DNA of 64,000 nt from contig JBHJOP010000041.1 of the NCBI GenBank assembly GCA_050329575.1, positions 1 through 64,000 on the forward strand. The letters run 5' to 3'. Shown in pieces: positions 26,449 through 34,556 of this stretch. How positions within the stretch are numbered: the stretch's first letter is position 1; every line of letters starts with the position of its first letter. The notes beneath the pieces were generated by a model. That model was not told where the DNA came from and ran no database searches. It saw nothing but the letters and a program-made list of their open reading frames with translations. Made by a program: the position numbers and the translations under genes. The stretch is from JAUXFS01 sp050329575 (lineage in GTDB: Bacteria; Pseudomonadota; Alphaproteobacteria; Rhodospirillales; Defluviicoccaceae).

Positions 26449-28400
26449 CCTTCGGGTGGAGGTCGTTCAAGGACTTGGCGTCGCTGACGGCGTTCGTCGT
26501 CTGCGCGGCGCTGATCTGTCTTGCCTTGACCCGCTTCGTGCCGCTGATCGGATCGGCGGAGCGCTGGATCGAGGACCTTCGCATCAGCATGCTGGTCCCG
26601 GCCGAGCCGCCGCACCCGGACATCGTCGTCGTCGCCGTCACCGAGGACACCCTCGCCCAGCTGCCCTACCGATCGCCGGTCGATCGCGACTTCGTCGCCG
26701 ATCTCGTCGCCTGGCTGGATGCCGCGGGAGCGCGGATCATCGTCGTCGACATGCTGTTCGACCAACCGACGGAACCGGCGAAGGACGACCGGCTGCGGCG
26801 GACCCTGCTCGCCGCCGAGGCACCGGTCGTCGTCGCCTGGGCCGACCGGGACGAGCATCTCACCGAGCGCCAGGCGGTGTTCCTGCGCGCCTACCTGGAA
26901 GGGATCGACCGCGGCTTCGCCAACCTGATGACGGATCCCCATCAGGGGACCGTCCGTTGGATCTATCCCGGTCGCTCCGACGCCGGGGAGTGGATCCCCG
27001 GCCTCGCCGGCGCGGTCGTCGCGGCGCTCGGCGGAACGCCTCCCGACCGGGCGCTTGCCCTCGCCTTTCGTCCGCCGCCGGGGCCGGGGGCGGCCCCGTT
27101 CCGCACCTTCCCGGCCCACGCCGTGAAACTGCTGCCGCCGGCGTGGTTGGCGGGCAAGATCGTGTTCATCGGTCCCGATCTTCCCCACCTCGATCGCCAC
27201 CGGATCCCGCGGCTGGGGGAAGGCGCGGGAACGGGAAGTGACGCGCCCGGGGTGATCATCCACGCCCATGCGGTGGCGCAGCTGCTCGACGGCCGAACAG
27301 CACCGGCGATCGACCCTCGGGTGGAACTGGCGACGGTCCTGGCCGGCGCCCTGGTCGCGATGCTGATCGCCGCCATGAACCTGCCGGTCGGCATCCATAC
27401 GGTGATCGGCGTCAGCACCTTCGTCGCCGTCTGGCTCGGCGGTTTCGCCCTGTTCGCCGTCGGCGGACCGCTGATTCCGCTGGTCTCGACCAGCCTCGCC
27501 TTCGCGCTCACGTTCGCGTTCGGAAACGCCGTCTGGCGCGGGCGGATGCGACGACAGCGCGACTTCATCCGTGGCGCCTTCTCGCATTTCACCTCGCCTT
27601 CGGTGGTCGACCAACTCATCGCCGATCCGAGCTCGCTGCGCCCGGGTGGCGAGAAACGCGAGATCACCTGCCTGTTCACCGACATCGCCGGCTTCACGTC
27701 ATGGATCGAGCAGTCCGACCCCGAGGCCGCGGTGTCTACCCTCAACGCCTATCTCGACACCATGTGCCGGATCGTCTTCGACCACGGCGGCACCATCGAC
27801 AAGATCGTCGGCGATGCGCTGCACGTGTTCTTCGGCGTCCCCCTGCACCAGCCGGACCATCCCGAGCGGGCGGTCCGCTGCGCCCTCGCCCTCGATGCCT
27901 TCGGCGCCGACTTCGCTGCCCGACAGCAGGCCGAGGGCGTGCGGTTCGGCACCACCCGCATCGGAGTGCACACCGGTCCGGCAGTGGTCGGGAATTTCGG
28001 CGGAGAACGCTTCTTCGACTACACGGCGCACGGCGACACCGTCAACACCGCGGCACGCCTGGAAGGCGCCAACAAGTTCCTGGGCTCCCGGATCTGCGCC
28101 AGCGGCAGCACGGTCCGGGGCTGTCGCGACATTCCGTTCCGGCCGATCGCAGTCGTGATCCTCTATGGCAAGAGAGAGCCGCTGGAAATCTACGAACCGT
28201 TGAGTGACGGCGTGCTGACGCGCACCGATGTTGCCAAATACCTTGCAGCATACGCGCTGATGCGGGAACATGATCCGTTGGCCGGTGATGCGTTCCGCGC
28301 GCTCGTCGACGCCCATCCGGACGACCCGATCGCGCGCTTGCACGCCCGTCGCTTGGCGGCCGGCGAAACTGGGAATGTCATCACCTTCGAGGGGAAATGA
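26445..28400 (+). CDS. CHASE2-domain class III adenylate cyclase
   Basis: The 651-residue protein has an N-terminal TM (AFVVCAALICLALTRFV), a periplasmic CHASE2 domain (about 45-285; DIVVVAVTEDTLAQLPYRSP, IIVVDMLFDQPT) and three TMs (about 300-385). A class III cyclase domain begins near 405. Metal-binding Asp413 (FTDIAGF) and Asp457 (GDALHVFFG) are present. Lys453 (TIDKIVG) and Asp525 (FFDYTAHGD) match the adenine-specifying pair, and NTAARLEG supplies the transition-state Asn/Arg, so ATP to cAMP is expected. It overlaps the CHAT gene and the next gene by 4 bases each. It probably converts an envelope signal into cytoplasmic cAMP. Confidence 0.92.
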   Translation: MTFGWRSFKDLASLTAFVVCAALICLALTRFVPLIGSAERWIEDLRISMLVPAEPPHPDIVVVAVTEDTLAQLPYRSPVDRDFVADLVAWLDAAGARIIVVDMLFDQPTEPAKDDRLRRTLLAAEAPVVVAWADRDEHLTERQAVFLRAYLEGIDRGFANLMTDPHQGTVRWIYPGRSDAGEWIPGLAGAVVAALGGTPPDRALALAFRPPPGPGAAPFRTFPAHAVKLLPPAWLAGKIVFIGPDLPHLDRHRIPRLGEGAGTGSDAPGVIIHAHAVAQLLDGRTAPAIDPRVELATVLAGALVAMLIAAMNLPVGIHTVIGVSTFVAVWLGGFALFAVGGPLIPLVSTSLAFALTFAFGNAVWRGRMRRQRDFIRGAFSHFTSPSVVDQLIADPSSLRPGGEKREITCLFTDIAGFTSWIEQSDPEAAVSTLNAYLDTMCRIVFDHGGTIDKIVGDALHVFFGVPLHQPDHPERAVRCALALDAFGADFAARQQAEGVRFGTTRIGVHTGPAVVGNFGGERFFDYTAHGDTVNTAARLEGANKFLGSRICASGSTVRGCRDIPFRPIAVVILYGKREPLEIYEPLSDGVLTRTDVAKYLAAYALMREHDPLAGDAFRALVDAHPDDPIARLHARRLAAGETGNVITFEGK

Positions 28401-29137
28401 CCATGAAGTCGCGTTTGTGCCTGTTCGCCGTGTTGCTGGTGCTGTTGGTGCCGACCAGCGGTGAAACGTCGCAGTTGGTTGTCATCCAATCGTCGAACGA
28501 CCAGATCCTGGCCGGCCAGCTTGTCGATGGCGCCAAGCCGCTGTCGCTGCCGGCCGGCGTCGAGATCACGTTGGTCGGCGAGGACGGCAAGATGACTCGG
28601 CTGAAAGGGCCGTTCTCCGGCCCGCCGCTGCCGTCGGCCGCGGCGGACGGCGATCCCAAGGTGGTCGCGGCGCTTTCGCGCCTGTTCGTCGCCGGCGGCC
28701 CCGGCACCACCAGCCTCGGGGTTTTTCGCGGCTACGGCGCCACCGCCGACGCCCAGGGCGGCAATCCCCCGGACGTCTGGGCGGTCAACGTCTATCGCTC
28801 CGAGAGCCTTTGTGTTCCCGAGGGCTCGACGCCGACGCTGTGGCGGCCCGACCCCGGTCGCGACCTGTCGCTGATCGTCCTCCATCTGTCTACCGGCAAG
28901 GAGGGCATCGTCGGCTTCCCGGCGACGGTCCACCAGCAACCCTGGCCGGCCGGGGTGCCGCTGCTCGACGGCGGCGAGTACTCGCTGCGCGACGGCGCCA
29001 ACATGTGGGAGCGCAAGCTGGTGCTGAAGGTGGTGCCGAACGGCCTGCCCAGCGAGGCCCATGGGGTCGCCTGGATGGCCGACAACGGCTGCCTGCGGCA
29101 GGCGCAGGCACGCCTCGAGTCGCTGGCGGCGCGCTGA
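28397..29137 (+). CDS. exported FecR-like protein of unknown function
   Basis: The 246-residue product has a signal peptide (LCLFAVLLVLLVPTSG). Its first part, LVVIQSSNDQILAGQLVDGAKPLSLPAGVEITLVGEDGK and the LKGPFSG after it, follows a FecR-like beta pattern with regularly spaced Gly. The C-terminal part is a small beta-rich domain with two Cys (ESLCVPEG, NGCLRQ) that could form a disulphide. The start overlaps the cyclase stop as ATGA. Similar small proteins accompany CHAT/CHASE2 operons. No enzyme motif is visible. Confidence 0.7.
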   Translation: MTMKSRLCLFAVLLVLLVPTSGETSQLVVIQSSNDQILAGQLVDGAKPLSLPAGVEITLVGEDGKMTRLKGPFSGPPLPSAAADGDPKVVAALSRLFVAGGPGTTSLGVFRGYGATADAQGGNPPDVWAVNVYRSESLCVPEGSTPTLWRPDPGRDLSLIVLHLSTGKEGIVGFPATVHQQPWPAGVPLLDGGEYSLRDGANMWERKLVLKVVPNGLPSEAHGVAWMADNGCLRQAQARLESLAAR

Positions 29138-29189
29138 CTACCCGCCGCGGGTCCGACGCAGGTCGCAAGGCGCGGCGCCCCGACTCCCG

Positions 29190-29279
29190 GGATGGGTGGC
29201 CGAGCGGTTGAAGGCACCGGTCTTGAAAACCGGCAGGCCCGCGAGGGTCTCGTGGGTTCGAATCCCACCCCATCCGCCA
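29190..29279 (+). tRNA. tRNA-Ser (anticodon UGA)
   Basis: The 90-base sequence folds as a class II tRNA. Acceptor stem GGATGGG pairs with CCCATCC, followed by discriminator G and an encoded CCA. The anticodon loop CTTGAAA gives UGA, reading UCA-type serine codons. A long variable arm (about 29234-29249, AGGCCCGCGAGGGTCT) and the T arm GTGGGTTCGAATCCCAC are clear. It lies 52 bases after the FecR-like gene. Confidence 0.97.
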
Positions 29280-29304
29280 TCGACCCGAGAGGAACCGGGG
29301 TCGA
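29280..29304 (+). terminator. hairpin just after tRNA-Ser
   Basis: TCGACCC and GGGTCGA form a 7-bp stem with an 11-base loop, followed by ACTTTCCCC. The T run is short, so it is a weak candidate rho-independent terminator for the tRNA transcript; it could also aid 3' processing. Confidence 0.4.
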
Positions 29305-29346
29305 ACTTTCCCCTCTGCTGTTATACGTTTGAGCCAAGAAACTCCA

Positions 29347-29910
29347 ATGAATGAGTTGCAGACCTTCTGCCGTCAGGTTCGCGATCGAACGGTCGAGCAT
29401 CGCGAAGCGATGAGGCGTGCGCAGATGGCGCCCGCGTTGCCCGCACAAATGGTTTCGATTCTGCGGCAAGAACTCGATTCGATGGTCCGCGCCATCTTCC
29501 TGCTTATGCAAGATGACCGCGAGTACCGCAACGAACTGATCACAGCCGCCATCACGGGCCAACGATGGATGCAGCCGGGGTCTCGCAGGCCTGTCACGGA
29601 CAGGCAAATGGTCGATCTCGTGGATCGTCTCCACAACTGGACACGCTCGGTCTACAAATACGGCTGTGCTTTCATCCATCTGTCGAATTTGCACGACCAT
29701 GGCTCGCGAGACCCGCTATTCTCACTGCCCGATGAGGAACGCACCAGCATTCTCGAGCATATGCGGTATTACCATGGCGGCCCGCGTCAGCCGAACCCGA
29801 CCTTTCACGACCTCGTCCCCCTCCTGCCCCGCGTTTTCGAAAAGATTGCGGGAAATCTGGAATGCTATCTCAAGTATCTTGAACAGGGTCGTGATTTTGA
29901 CGGGTCCTGA
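29347..29910 (+). CDS. hypothetical protein, unrecognised family
   Basis: The 187-residue product is helical and rich in Arg, His and aromatic residues (RQVRDRTVEHREAMRRAQM, SVYKYGCAFIHLSNLHDH). No signal peptide, membrane segment or catalytic motif is evident. I chose the ATG at 29347; a TTG six codons upstream is also open, and neither has a strong ribosome site. The codon use is less GC3-biased than its neighbours. It follows the tRNA-Ser and precedes a toxin-antitoxin pair, a position typical of acquired genes. A HEPN-type helical fold is possible but not shown. Confidence 0.6.
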   Translation: MNELQTFCRQVRDRTVEHREAMRRAQMAPALPAQMVSILRQELDSMVRAIFLLMQDDREYRNELITAAITGQRWMQPGSRRPVTDRQMVDLVDRLHNWTRSVYKYGCAFIHLSNLHDHGSRDPLFSLPDEERTSILEHMRYYHGGPRQPNPTFHDLVPLLPRVFEKIAGNLECYLKYLEQGRDFDGS

Positions 29911-29928
29911 AGCCGGCTTCCTTCAGCG

Positions 29929-30441
29929 TTACCCGATCGGACGCGTCGCAAGCGTGAGAAACATACGCCGCTCCGGCCCGTCCAAGGACCGGAATCCGTG
30001 CGTGGCATAGAAGGACTGCGCCGCATCGTCGATCGGATCGACGACGATGACCGCCGCCGCCAACGTTTCCGCGGCGGCGAGCGTCCGCTCGACGGCGTCG
30101 GCGATGAGGATGCCGCCGAGCCCGCGCCCGGCGACGGAGCGGTCGACGGCGAGGCGTCCCAGGAGCGCCGCCGGCACCGGATGGCGCGGCAACCTTTTCG
30201 CGACCTTGGGCGGCAGATGCGATGCCGTGACCGAGGTCGCACTCAGCGTGAAGAAACCGAGGATGCGGTCGGGGTCGTCAACGGCGACCGCCACGAAGGC
30301 GCGCGCGATGCCGCGCCGGATGTCCTGGCCCGCCTGTTCGCGGAAATAGCGGTCGAGCGCCTCATTGCCGCAGTCAAAGGACGCGCGGTCGTGATGCGCG
30401 GCCAGAGGCTCGATGACGATCGAGCCGTCGGAAAAGCTCAC
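29929..30441 (-). CDS. GNAT acetyltransferase toxin, TacT type
   Basis: The 170-residue product has the TacT pattern: F.CGNEALDRYFREQAGQD near the start, ILGFFTLSATSV, and LLGRLAVDRSVAGRGLGGIL, which holds the acetyl-CoA loop (R-G-x-G). YATHGFRSL near the end carries the Tyr typical of GNAT catalysis. Toxins of this type acetylate aminoacyl-tRNA and stop translation. The GTG start overlaps the antitoxin stop (GTGA), so the pair is co-translated. Confidence 0.9.
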   Translation of the reverse strand: MSFSDGSIVIEPLAAHHDRASFDCGNEALDRYFREQAGQDIRRGIARAFVAVAVDDPDRILGFFTLSATSVTASHLPPKVAKRLPRHPVPAALLGRLAVDRSVAGRGLGGILIADAVERTLAAAETLAAAVIVVDPIDDAAQSFYATHGFRSLDGPERRMFLTLATRPIG

Positions 30442-30719
30442 CGGCGCACGACCCGGTCATGCTCGACAAGCGCGCGCGCGAGCCTTGCATTCGGTGCGGT
30501 CGGGTGGAGCAGCATGTCCTCGAAGCGCGCCCACTCCTGAGGCGTCAGGGTGATGACGTCGTGGGCGCGCGTGATCGCCTCCGCCTCGCCAAGCGCCACA
30601 TCGACGACGAAATCGGTGAGCGTCTTCTCGGCGCAGGCCGCTGCGCGCTCAAGCTTGCGCTTGGCATCCGCGCTGACGCGCAGGCTGATCCGCTCTGGAC
30701 GCTGAAGGGCTCGGGGCAT
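30438..30719 (-). CDS. DUF1778 antitoxin, TacA type
   Basis: The 93-residue protein starts with a ribbon-helix-helix DNA-binding part (ERISLRVSADAKRKLERAAA, then KTLTDFVVDVAL). A C-terminal tail follows (LTPQEWARFEDMLLHPTAPN), which in the family wraps and neutralises the GNAT toxin. It is first in the operon, with ACAGGAGA upstream, and probably binds the palindrome at 30762-30780 to repress its own promoter. Confidence 0.9.
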   Translation of the reverse strand: MPRALQRPERISLRVSADAKRKLERAAACAEKTLTDFVVDVALGEAEAITRAHDVITLTPQEWARFEDMLLHPTAPNARLARALVEHDRVVRR

Positions 30720-30758
30720 TGTATCGCTCCATCGAAGGTGTGGTCTCTCCTGTGTAGT

Positions 30759-30787
30759 AATGTACGCCTGACAGGCATACGTTTCAA
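30759..30787 (-). promoter_or_regulatory. toxin-antitoxin promoter with palindromic operator
   Basis: On the minus strand TTGAAA (30787-30782) and TACATT (30764-30759) are separated by exactly 17 bases, a good sigma-70-type match. Between and over the -10 lies a 19-bp near-perfect palindrome (GTACGCCTG-A-CAGGCATAC, 30762-30780). This is the expected operator for the ribbon-helix-helix antitoxin starting at 30719. The layout implies autorepression. Confidence 0.7.
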
Positions 30788-30979
30788 GCCTGTTTAGGCG
30801 GCGGACATCAATTAGGTTACCATTGTTAGACCGTCACGGCGCTCAAAGCGGCATACGCCAAAATCCGCCCGGTTGCGACGGCATGCGCACAACTACCCGG
30901 AGACGGTTAGATTCCGGCTCCTCTCCCTCCGCCAGTCCCGGCGACTGCGGGGCGGACGGTGATTTTCCGTCCGGCCCGC

Positions 30980-31471
30980 TCACCCTCCATCGTGGCGCGG
31001 ATCCTCGATCGTCACCGTCGGCTCGCAGGCGATCGGGAACGACACCGAGTTGGCGATGAAGCACAGCCGGTGGGCCTTCTCGTGCAGCGAGACGGCGAGC
31101 GCGGTGTCTGATCCGCCGACCACCACAACCCGCGGGCGGAGGACGACACCCGAGAACCTCCCGCCGCCGTCGGCGGCCTCGACCATCGTGCCCTCGGCCT
31201 CGTCGACGTAGCCGACGACGACCACGCCGGCATCGGCGCAGAGGTGCAGATACCACAGCATGTGACAGGCCGACACAGACGCGACCAGCAGGTCCTCCGG
31301 GCTGTAGCGGGTCGGATCACCGCGAAACGCCGGATCCGCGGACCCGGCGATCTCCGGCTTCCCGGCGGCAGCGATCACGTGTTCGCGGCCGTAATGCCGA
31401 TATCCCGACGTGCCGACGCCACGATCGCCGATCCAGTGCACCGTCGGCCGATAGCGATGGATCCTCTCCAC
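30980..31471 (-). CDS. OsmC family protein
   Basis: The 163-residue product begins at a GTG at 31471 with GAGGAG just upstream; the frame stays open further but enters the SDR gene. OsmC features are GDPTRYSPEDLLVASVSACHM, which holds the first redox Cys, and HRLCFIANSVSFPI, which holds the second. Family members detoxify organic hydroperoxides with this Cys pair in the cytoplasm. It lies 29 bases after the SDR gene on the same strand. Confidence 0.9.
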   Translation of the reverse strand: MERIHRYRPTVHWIGDRGVGTSGYRHYGREHVIAAAGKPEIAGSADPAFRGDPTRYSPEDLLVASVSACHMLWYLHLCADAGVVVVGYVDEAEGTMVEAADGGGRFSGVVLRPRVVVVGGSDTALAVSLHEKAHRLCFIANSVSFPIACEPTVTIEDPRHDGG

Positions 31472-31500
31472 GGCTCCTCTTCCCCTGCTCGCGCCGATGA

Positions 31501-32340
31501 TCAACGCTTCCTCGGTGTGATCTGTTCCCAGGCCTCGTCGCTCAGCATCCCGGCAAAATTGAACTGTCCGGCGCCGGCCAGCCATTCGCCGCCGTCGATG
31601 GTCACCACCTCGCCGTTAATGTAGGCCGACTGGTCGGCGAGTAGATAGGCGACGAGGTTGGTCAGTTCCGCGTGCTCGCCGGTGCGCCCCAGCGGGTTGC
31701 GCTGTTCCCACACGCTCGCGAGATCGTCGCGCGGCACCAGCCGCTCCCATGCTCCCTGCGTCGGAAACGGCCCGGGCGCGACGGCGTTGAGCCGCACCCC
31801 CTTCGGTCCCCATTCGACCGCGAGGCTGCGGGTCATCGCCAGCACCGCGGCCTTGCCCATCGCCGACGGCACCACGTAGGCCGAACCGGTCCACGCGTAG
31901 GTGGTGACGATGGAGAGCACGCTGCCCGGCCGCCCGTCGGCGATCCACCGCTTGCCGCAGGCGAGCGTCATGTAGGCGGAACCGTGCAGGACGATGGCGA
32001 TCACTGCGTCGAGGGCGCGGTGCGACAGCGTCTCAGTGCGGGCGAGGAAGTTGCCGGCGGCGTTATTGATCAGCGCGGCGAGCGGGCCCTCCTCCCAGAT
32101 CGCCGCCACCGTCGCCTCCACCGCCTCCGGATCGCGGATGTCGAGCGGCTTCCAGCCGATCCGGCCGCCGGTGGCGGCAGTCAGTTCGGCCGCCGTCTGC
32201 GCGAGCAGGTCGGCCCGCCGGCCGCAGATCACCGGTTCGCCGCCCAGCTCCATGATCCTCCGGGCCATGCTCTTGCCCAATCCCGACCCGCCGCCGGTGA
32301 TCAGAATTCGTTTGCCTTTCAGAAGGTCGGGAACGAACAT
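31501..32340 (-). CDS. SDR oxidoreductase, 2,4-dienoyl-CoA reductase-like
   Basis: The 279-residue enzyme has the Rossmann motif LITGGGSGLG and the NNAAGNF motif. The region usually holding YxxxK reads SAMGK, keeping the Lys but with Ser at the Tyr position. MTRSLAVEWGPKGVRLNAVAPGP follows. Loss of the Tyr, together with the AVEWGP segment, is characteristic of the peroxisomal-type 2,4-dienoyl-CoA reductases. These reduce dienoyl-CoA with NADPH in unsaturated fatty-acid oxidation. It is divergent from an acyl-CoA synthetase (86-base gap), which fits fatty-acid use. Confidence 0.85.
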   Translation of the reverse strand: MFVPDLLKGKRILITGGGSGLGKSMARRIMELGGEPVICGRRADLLAQTAAELTAATGGRIGWKPLDIRDPEAVEATVAAIWEEGPLAALINNAAGNFLARTETLSHRALDAVIAIVLHGSAYMTLACGKRWIADGRPGSVLSIVTTYAWTGSAYVVPSAMGKAAVLAMTRSLAVEWGPKGVRLNAVAPGPFPTQGAWERLVPRDDLASVWEQRNPLGRTGEHAELTNLVAYLLADQSAYINGEVVTIDGGEWLAGAGQFNFAGMLSDEAWEQITPRKR

Positions 32341-32426
32341 TTCGGTGATCCCTCGCGCGCTGTCTCGGACGCCCCTTCCCGGGCACGATAGCGAAAAAGA
32401 GGAGGGACAGTGGAGGAACGACCGCA

Positions 32427-34067
32427 ATGCTGACCCCCGCCGATTCCTATGAGGACGTCTGCCGGCTGATGCGCTGGCGCGTCCCGGCTGTCTATAACAT
32501 GGGCGTCGACGTCTGCGACAAGCACGCCGATGCGCGGCCCGAGGCACTGGCGCTGATCGTCGAGGACGAGAACGGCGCCGTCACCCGCTACACCTTCGGC
32601 ACGCTGCGGCGGCTGTCCGACCGCCTCGCCAACGTTCTGCGAGGCAGCGGCGTCCTGCCCGGCGAGCGCATCGGCATCCTGTTGTCGCAGTCGGTGGAAG
32701 CGGCGATCGCGCACGTCGCCGCCTGGAAGGCCGGCTGCATCTCGATCCCGCTGTTCACGTTGTTCGGCGAGGATGCGCTCGAGTTCCGTCTCGCCGACAG
32801 CGCGGCACGCCTGGTCGTCACCGACACCGCCAACCTCGGCAAGCTGGAAGCGATCCGCGACCGACTGCCGGAGCTCCGCCGGCTGCTGGTGGTCGGGGCC
32901 GGATGCGACGGCGCCGGTCTCGTCGACTTCTGGCCGGCGATCGAGCGGGCCTCCGACACCTTCGCGCCGATGCCCACGCGGGCGGAGGATCCGGCGCTGA
33001 TCATCTACACCTCGGGCACCACCGGCAACCCGAAAGGGGCGCTGCACGCCCACCGCTCGCTGCTCGGTCACCTGCCGGCGGTCGAGTTCTTCAACGAGTT
33101 CCTGCCCCAGCCCGGCGATCTGATGTGGACGCCAGCGGAATGGGCGTGGATCGGCGGGCTGATGAACGTGCTGATGAGCTCCTGGCACCACGGCGTGCCG
33201 GTCCTCGCCCAGCGCGCCCGCAAGTTCGACCCCGAGCGGGCGCTGGCTCTGATCGCCCGCCACCGCGTCCGCAACACCTTCATGCCGCCGACCGCGCTCC
33301 GCCTGATCCGCGAGGTCGAGGCGCCGCGCGAACGGTTCGCCGTCGACCTCCGCACCCTCACCTGCGCCGGCGAGCCGATGGGCGCGGAGCTGCTCGACTG
33401 GTGCCGGTCGGCGCTCAGCGTCACGCCGAACGAGTATTATGGCCAGACCGAATGCAATCTGGTCGTCGCCAACTGCGCCCGCATCATGCCGGTCAGGCCG
33501 GGGTCGATGGGCCGGCCGGTGCCCGGCCACGTGGTCGAGATCATCGACGACGCCGGCAACCCGCTGCCCCCCGACACCATCGGCAGGATCGCCGTCCGCC
33601 GTCCCGATCCGGTGATGATGCTGGAATACTGGCGCCAGTCGCGGGCGACGACCGCCAAGTTCGTCGGCGACTGGCTGGTGATGGGCGATCTCGGACGCAA
33701 GGACGCCGACGGCTACCTGTGGTTTCTCGGCCGCGACGACGACGTCATCACCTCGGCCGGCTACCGCATCGGCCCCGGCGAGATCGAGGATTGCCTCGGC
33801 AGGCATCCGGCGGTGTCGCTCGCCGCGGTGGTCGGCGTCCCCGATGCGCTGCGCACCGAAGCGGTCAAGGCGTTCATCGTGCTGCGCGCCGGCCACGCTG
33901 CCGGCACCGCCCTCGAGGAGGACATCCGCGCCTTCGTCAAGACCCGGCTGTCACCGCACGAATACCCGCGCCTGATCGAGTTCGTCGACAGCCTGCCGAT
34001 GACGGCGACCGGCAAGATCCGGCGCGGCGAACTGCGCCGGCGGGCGGTCGCGGAGCGGGCTTCCTAG
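32427..34067 (+). CDS. acyl-CoA synthetase (AMP-forming)
   Basis: The 546-residue ligase activates a carboxylic acid through an acyl-adenylate. IIYTSGTTGNPKGALHAHRS is the P-loop-like AMP-binding motif, YGQTECN is the A5 motif, and GDLGRKDADGYLWFLGRDDD is the A7/A8 hinge. The catalytic Lys is in MTATGKIRRGELR near the C-terminus. The length and ANL layout suit a medium-chain acyl or related substrate; substrate is not decidable from sequence. It is divergent from the dienoyl-CoA-reductase-like SDR and likely shares its pathway. Confidence 0.88.
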   Translation: MLTPADSYEDVCRLMRWRVPAVYNMGVDVCDKHADARPEALALIVEDENGAVTRYTFGTLRRLSDRLANVLRGSGVLPGERIGILLSQSVEAAIAHVAAWKAGCISIPLFTLFGEDALEFRLADSAARLVVTDTANLGKLEAIRDRLPELRRLLVVGAGCDGAGLVDFWPAIERASDTFAPMPTRAEDPALIIYTSGTTGNPKGALHAHRSLLGHLPAVEFFNEFLPQPGDLMWTPAEWAWIGGLMNVLMSSWHHGVPVLAQRARKFDPERALALIARHRVRNTFMPPTALRLIREVEAPRERFAVDLRTLTCAGEPMGAELLDWCRSALSVTPNEYYGQTECNLVVANCARIMPVRPGSMGRPVPGHVVEIIDDAGNPLPPDTIGRIAVRRPDPVMMLEYWRQSRATTAKFVGDWLVMGDLGRKDADGYLWFLGRDDDVITSAGYRIGPGEIEDCLGRHPAVSLAAVVGVPDALRTEAVKAFIVLRAGHAAGTALEEDIRAFVKTRLSPHEYPRLIEFVDSLPMTATGKIRRGELRRRAVAERAS

Positions 34068-34300
34068 AAGCGGCCCCTGCAGACGCCCTCGACGACGAAC
34101 CCCTCCTCGGCCGGAAATCGCTCGGCGATCAGCGTTCTCGCTTCCGCCTCGTCCCGGGCGACGACGTCCCGCCTCTGGATCTGCGCCCAACGATCGTCGA
34201 AGTGCCGGTGGCGCCGGTTTCTGCCGACCAGCGCCCGCACCTCCTTGTTGTAGAGGGACACCTCGTAGACCCTCAATCCGCTGCTTTCGAGGTGCAGCAT
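34064..34300 (-). CDS. small hypothetical protein, 78 residues
   Basis: The short product (VYEVSLYNKEVRALVGRNRRH, RDEAEARTLIAERFP) is hydrophilic with alternating charge, without signal peptide or cysteines beyond one near the end. It overlaps the end of the acyl-CoA synthetase convergently by 4 bases. The sequence is not low-complexity and resembles small conserved Rhodospirillales proteins, so I think it is real. Function unknown. Confidence 0.6.
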   Translation of the reverse strand: MLHLESSGLRVYEVSLYNKEVRALVGRNRRHRHFDDRWAQIQRRDVVARDEAEARTLIAERFPAEEGFVVEGVCRGRF

Positions 34301-34556
34301 TGCCTGAGATCCCGTTGACTAATCTTGGTTCTTGGCCCGTCTCCGCGTGCGCGTCACTTTACCCGCCCGCACCGTTCGTTCACGATGTAGATTCCCGAAC
34401 GCTACTATTAAAAGCTGGAATGCCCCTTTTTTCCAAAGCTTTTTTTTCGGGTCGTCGCGAAATCGCGAAGCGGCGCGCAAAACTGGGCGTGACGTTCTCG
34501 TTTTCGGCTTGGTCCGGCCTGTCGGCGCCGTCGTCGCGATGGCGCGATCCGCCCGC

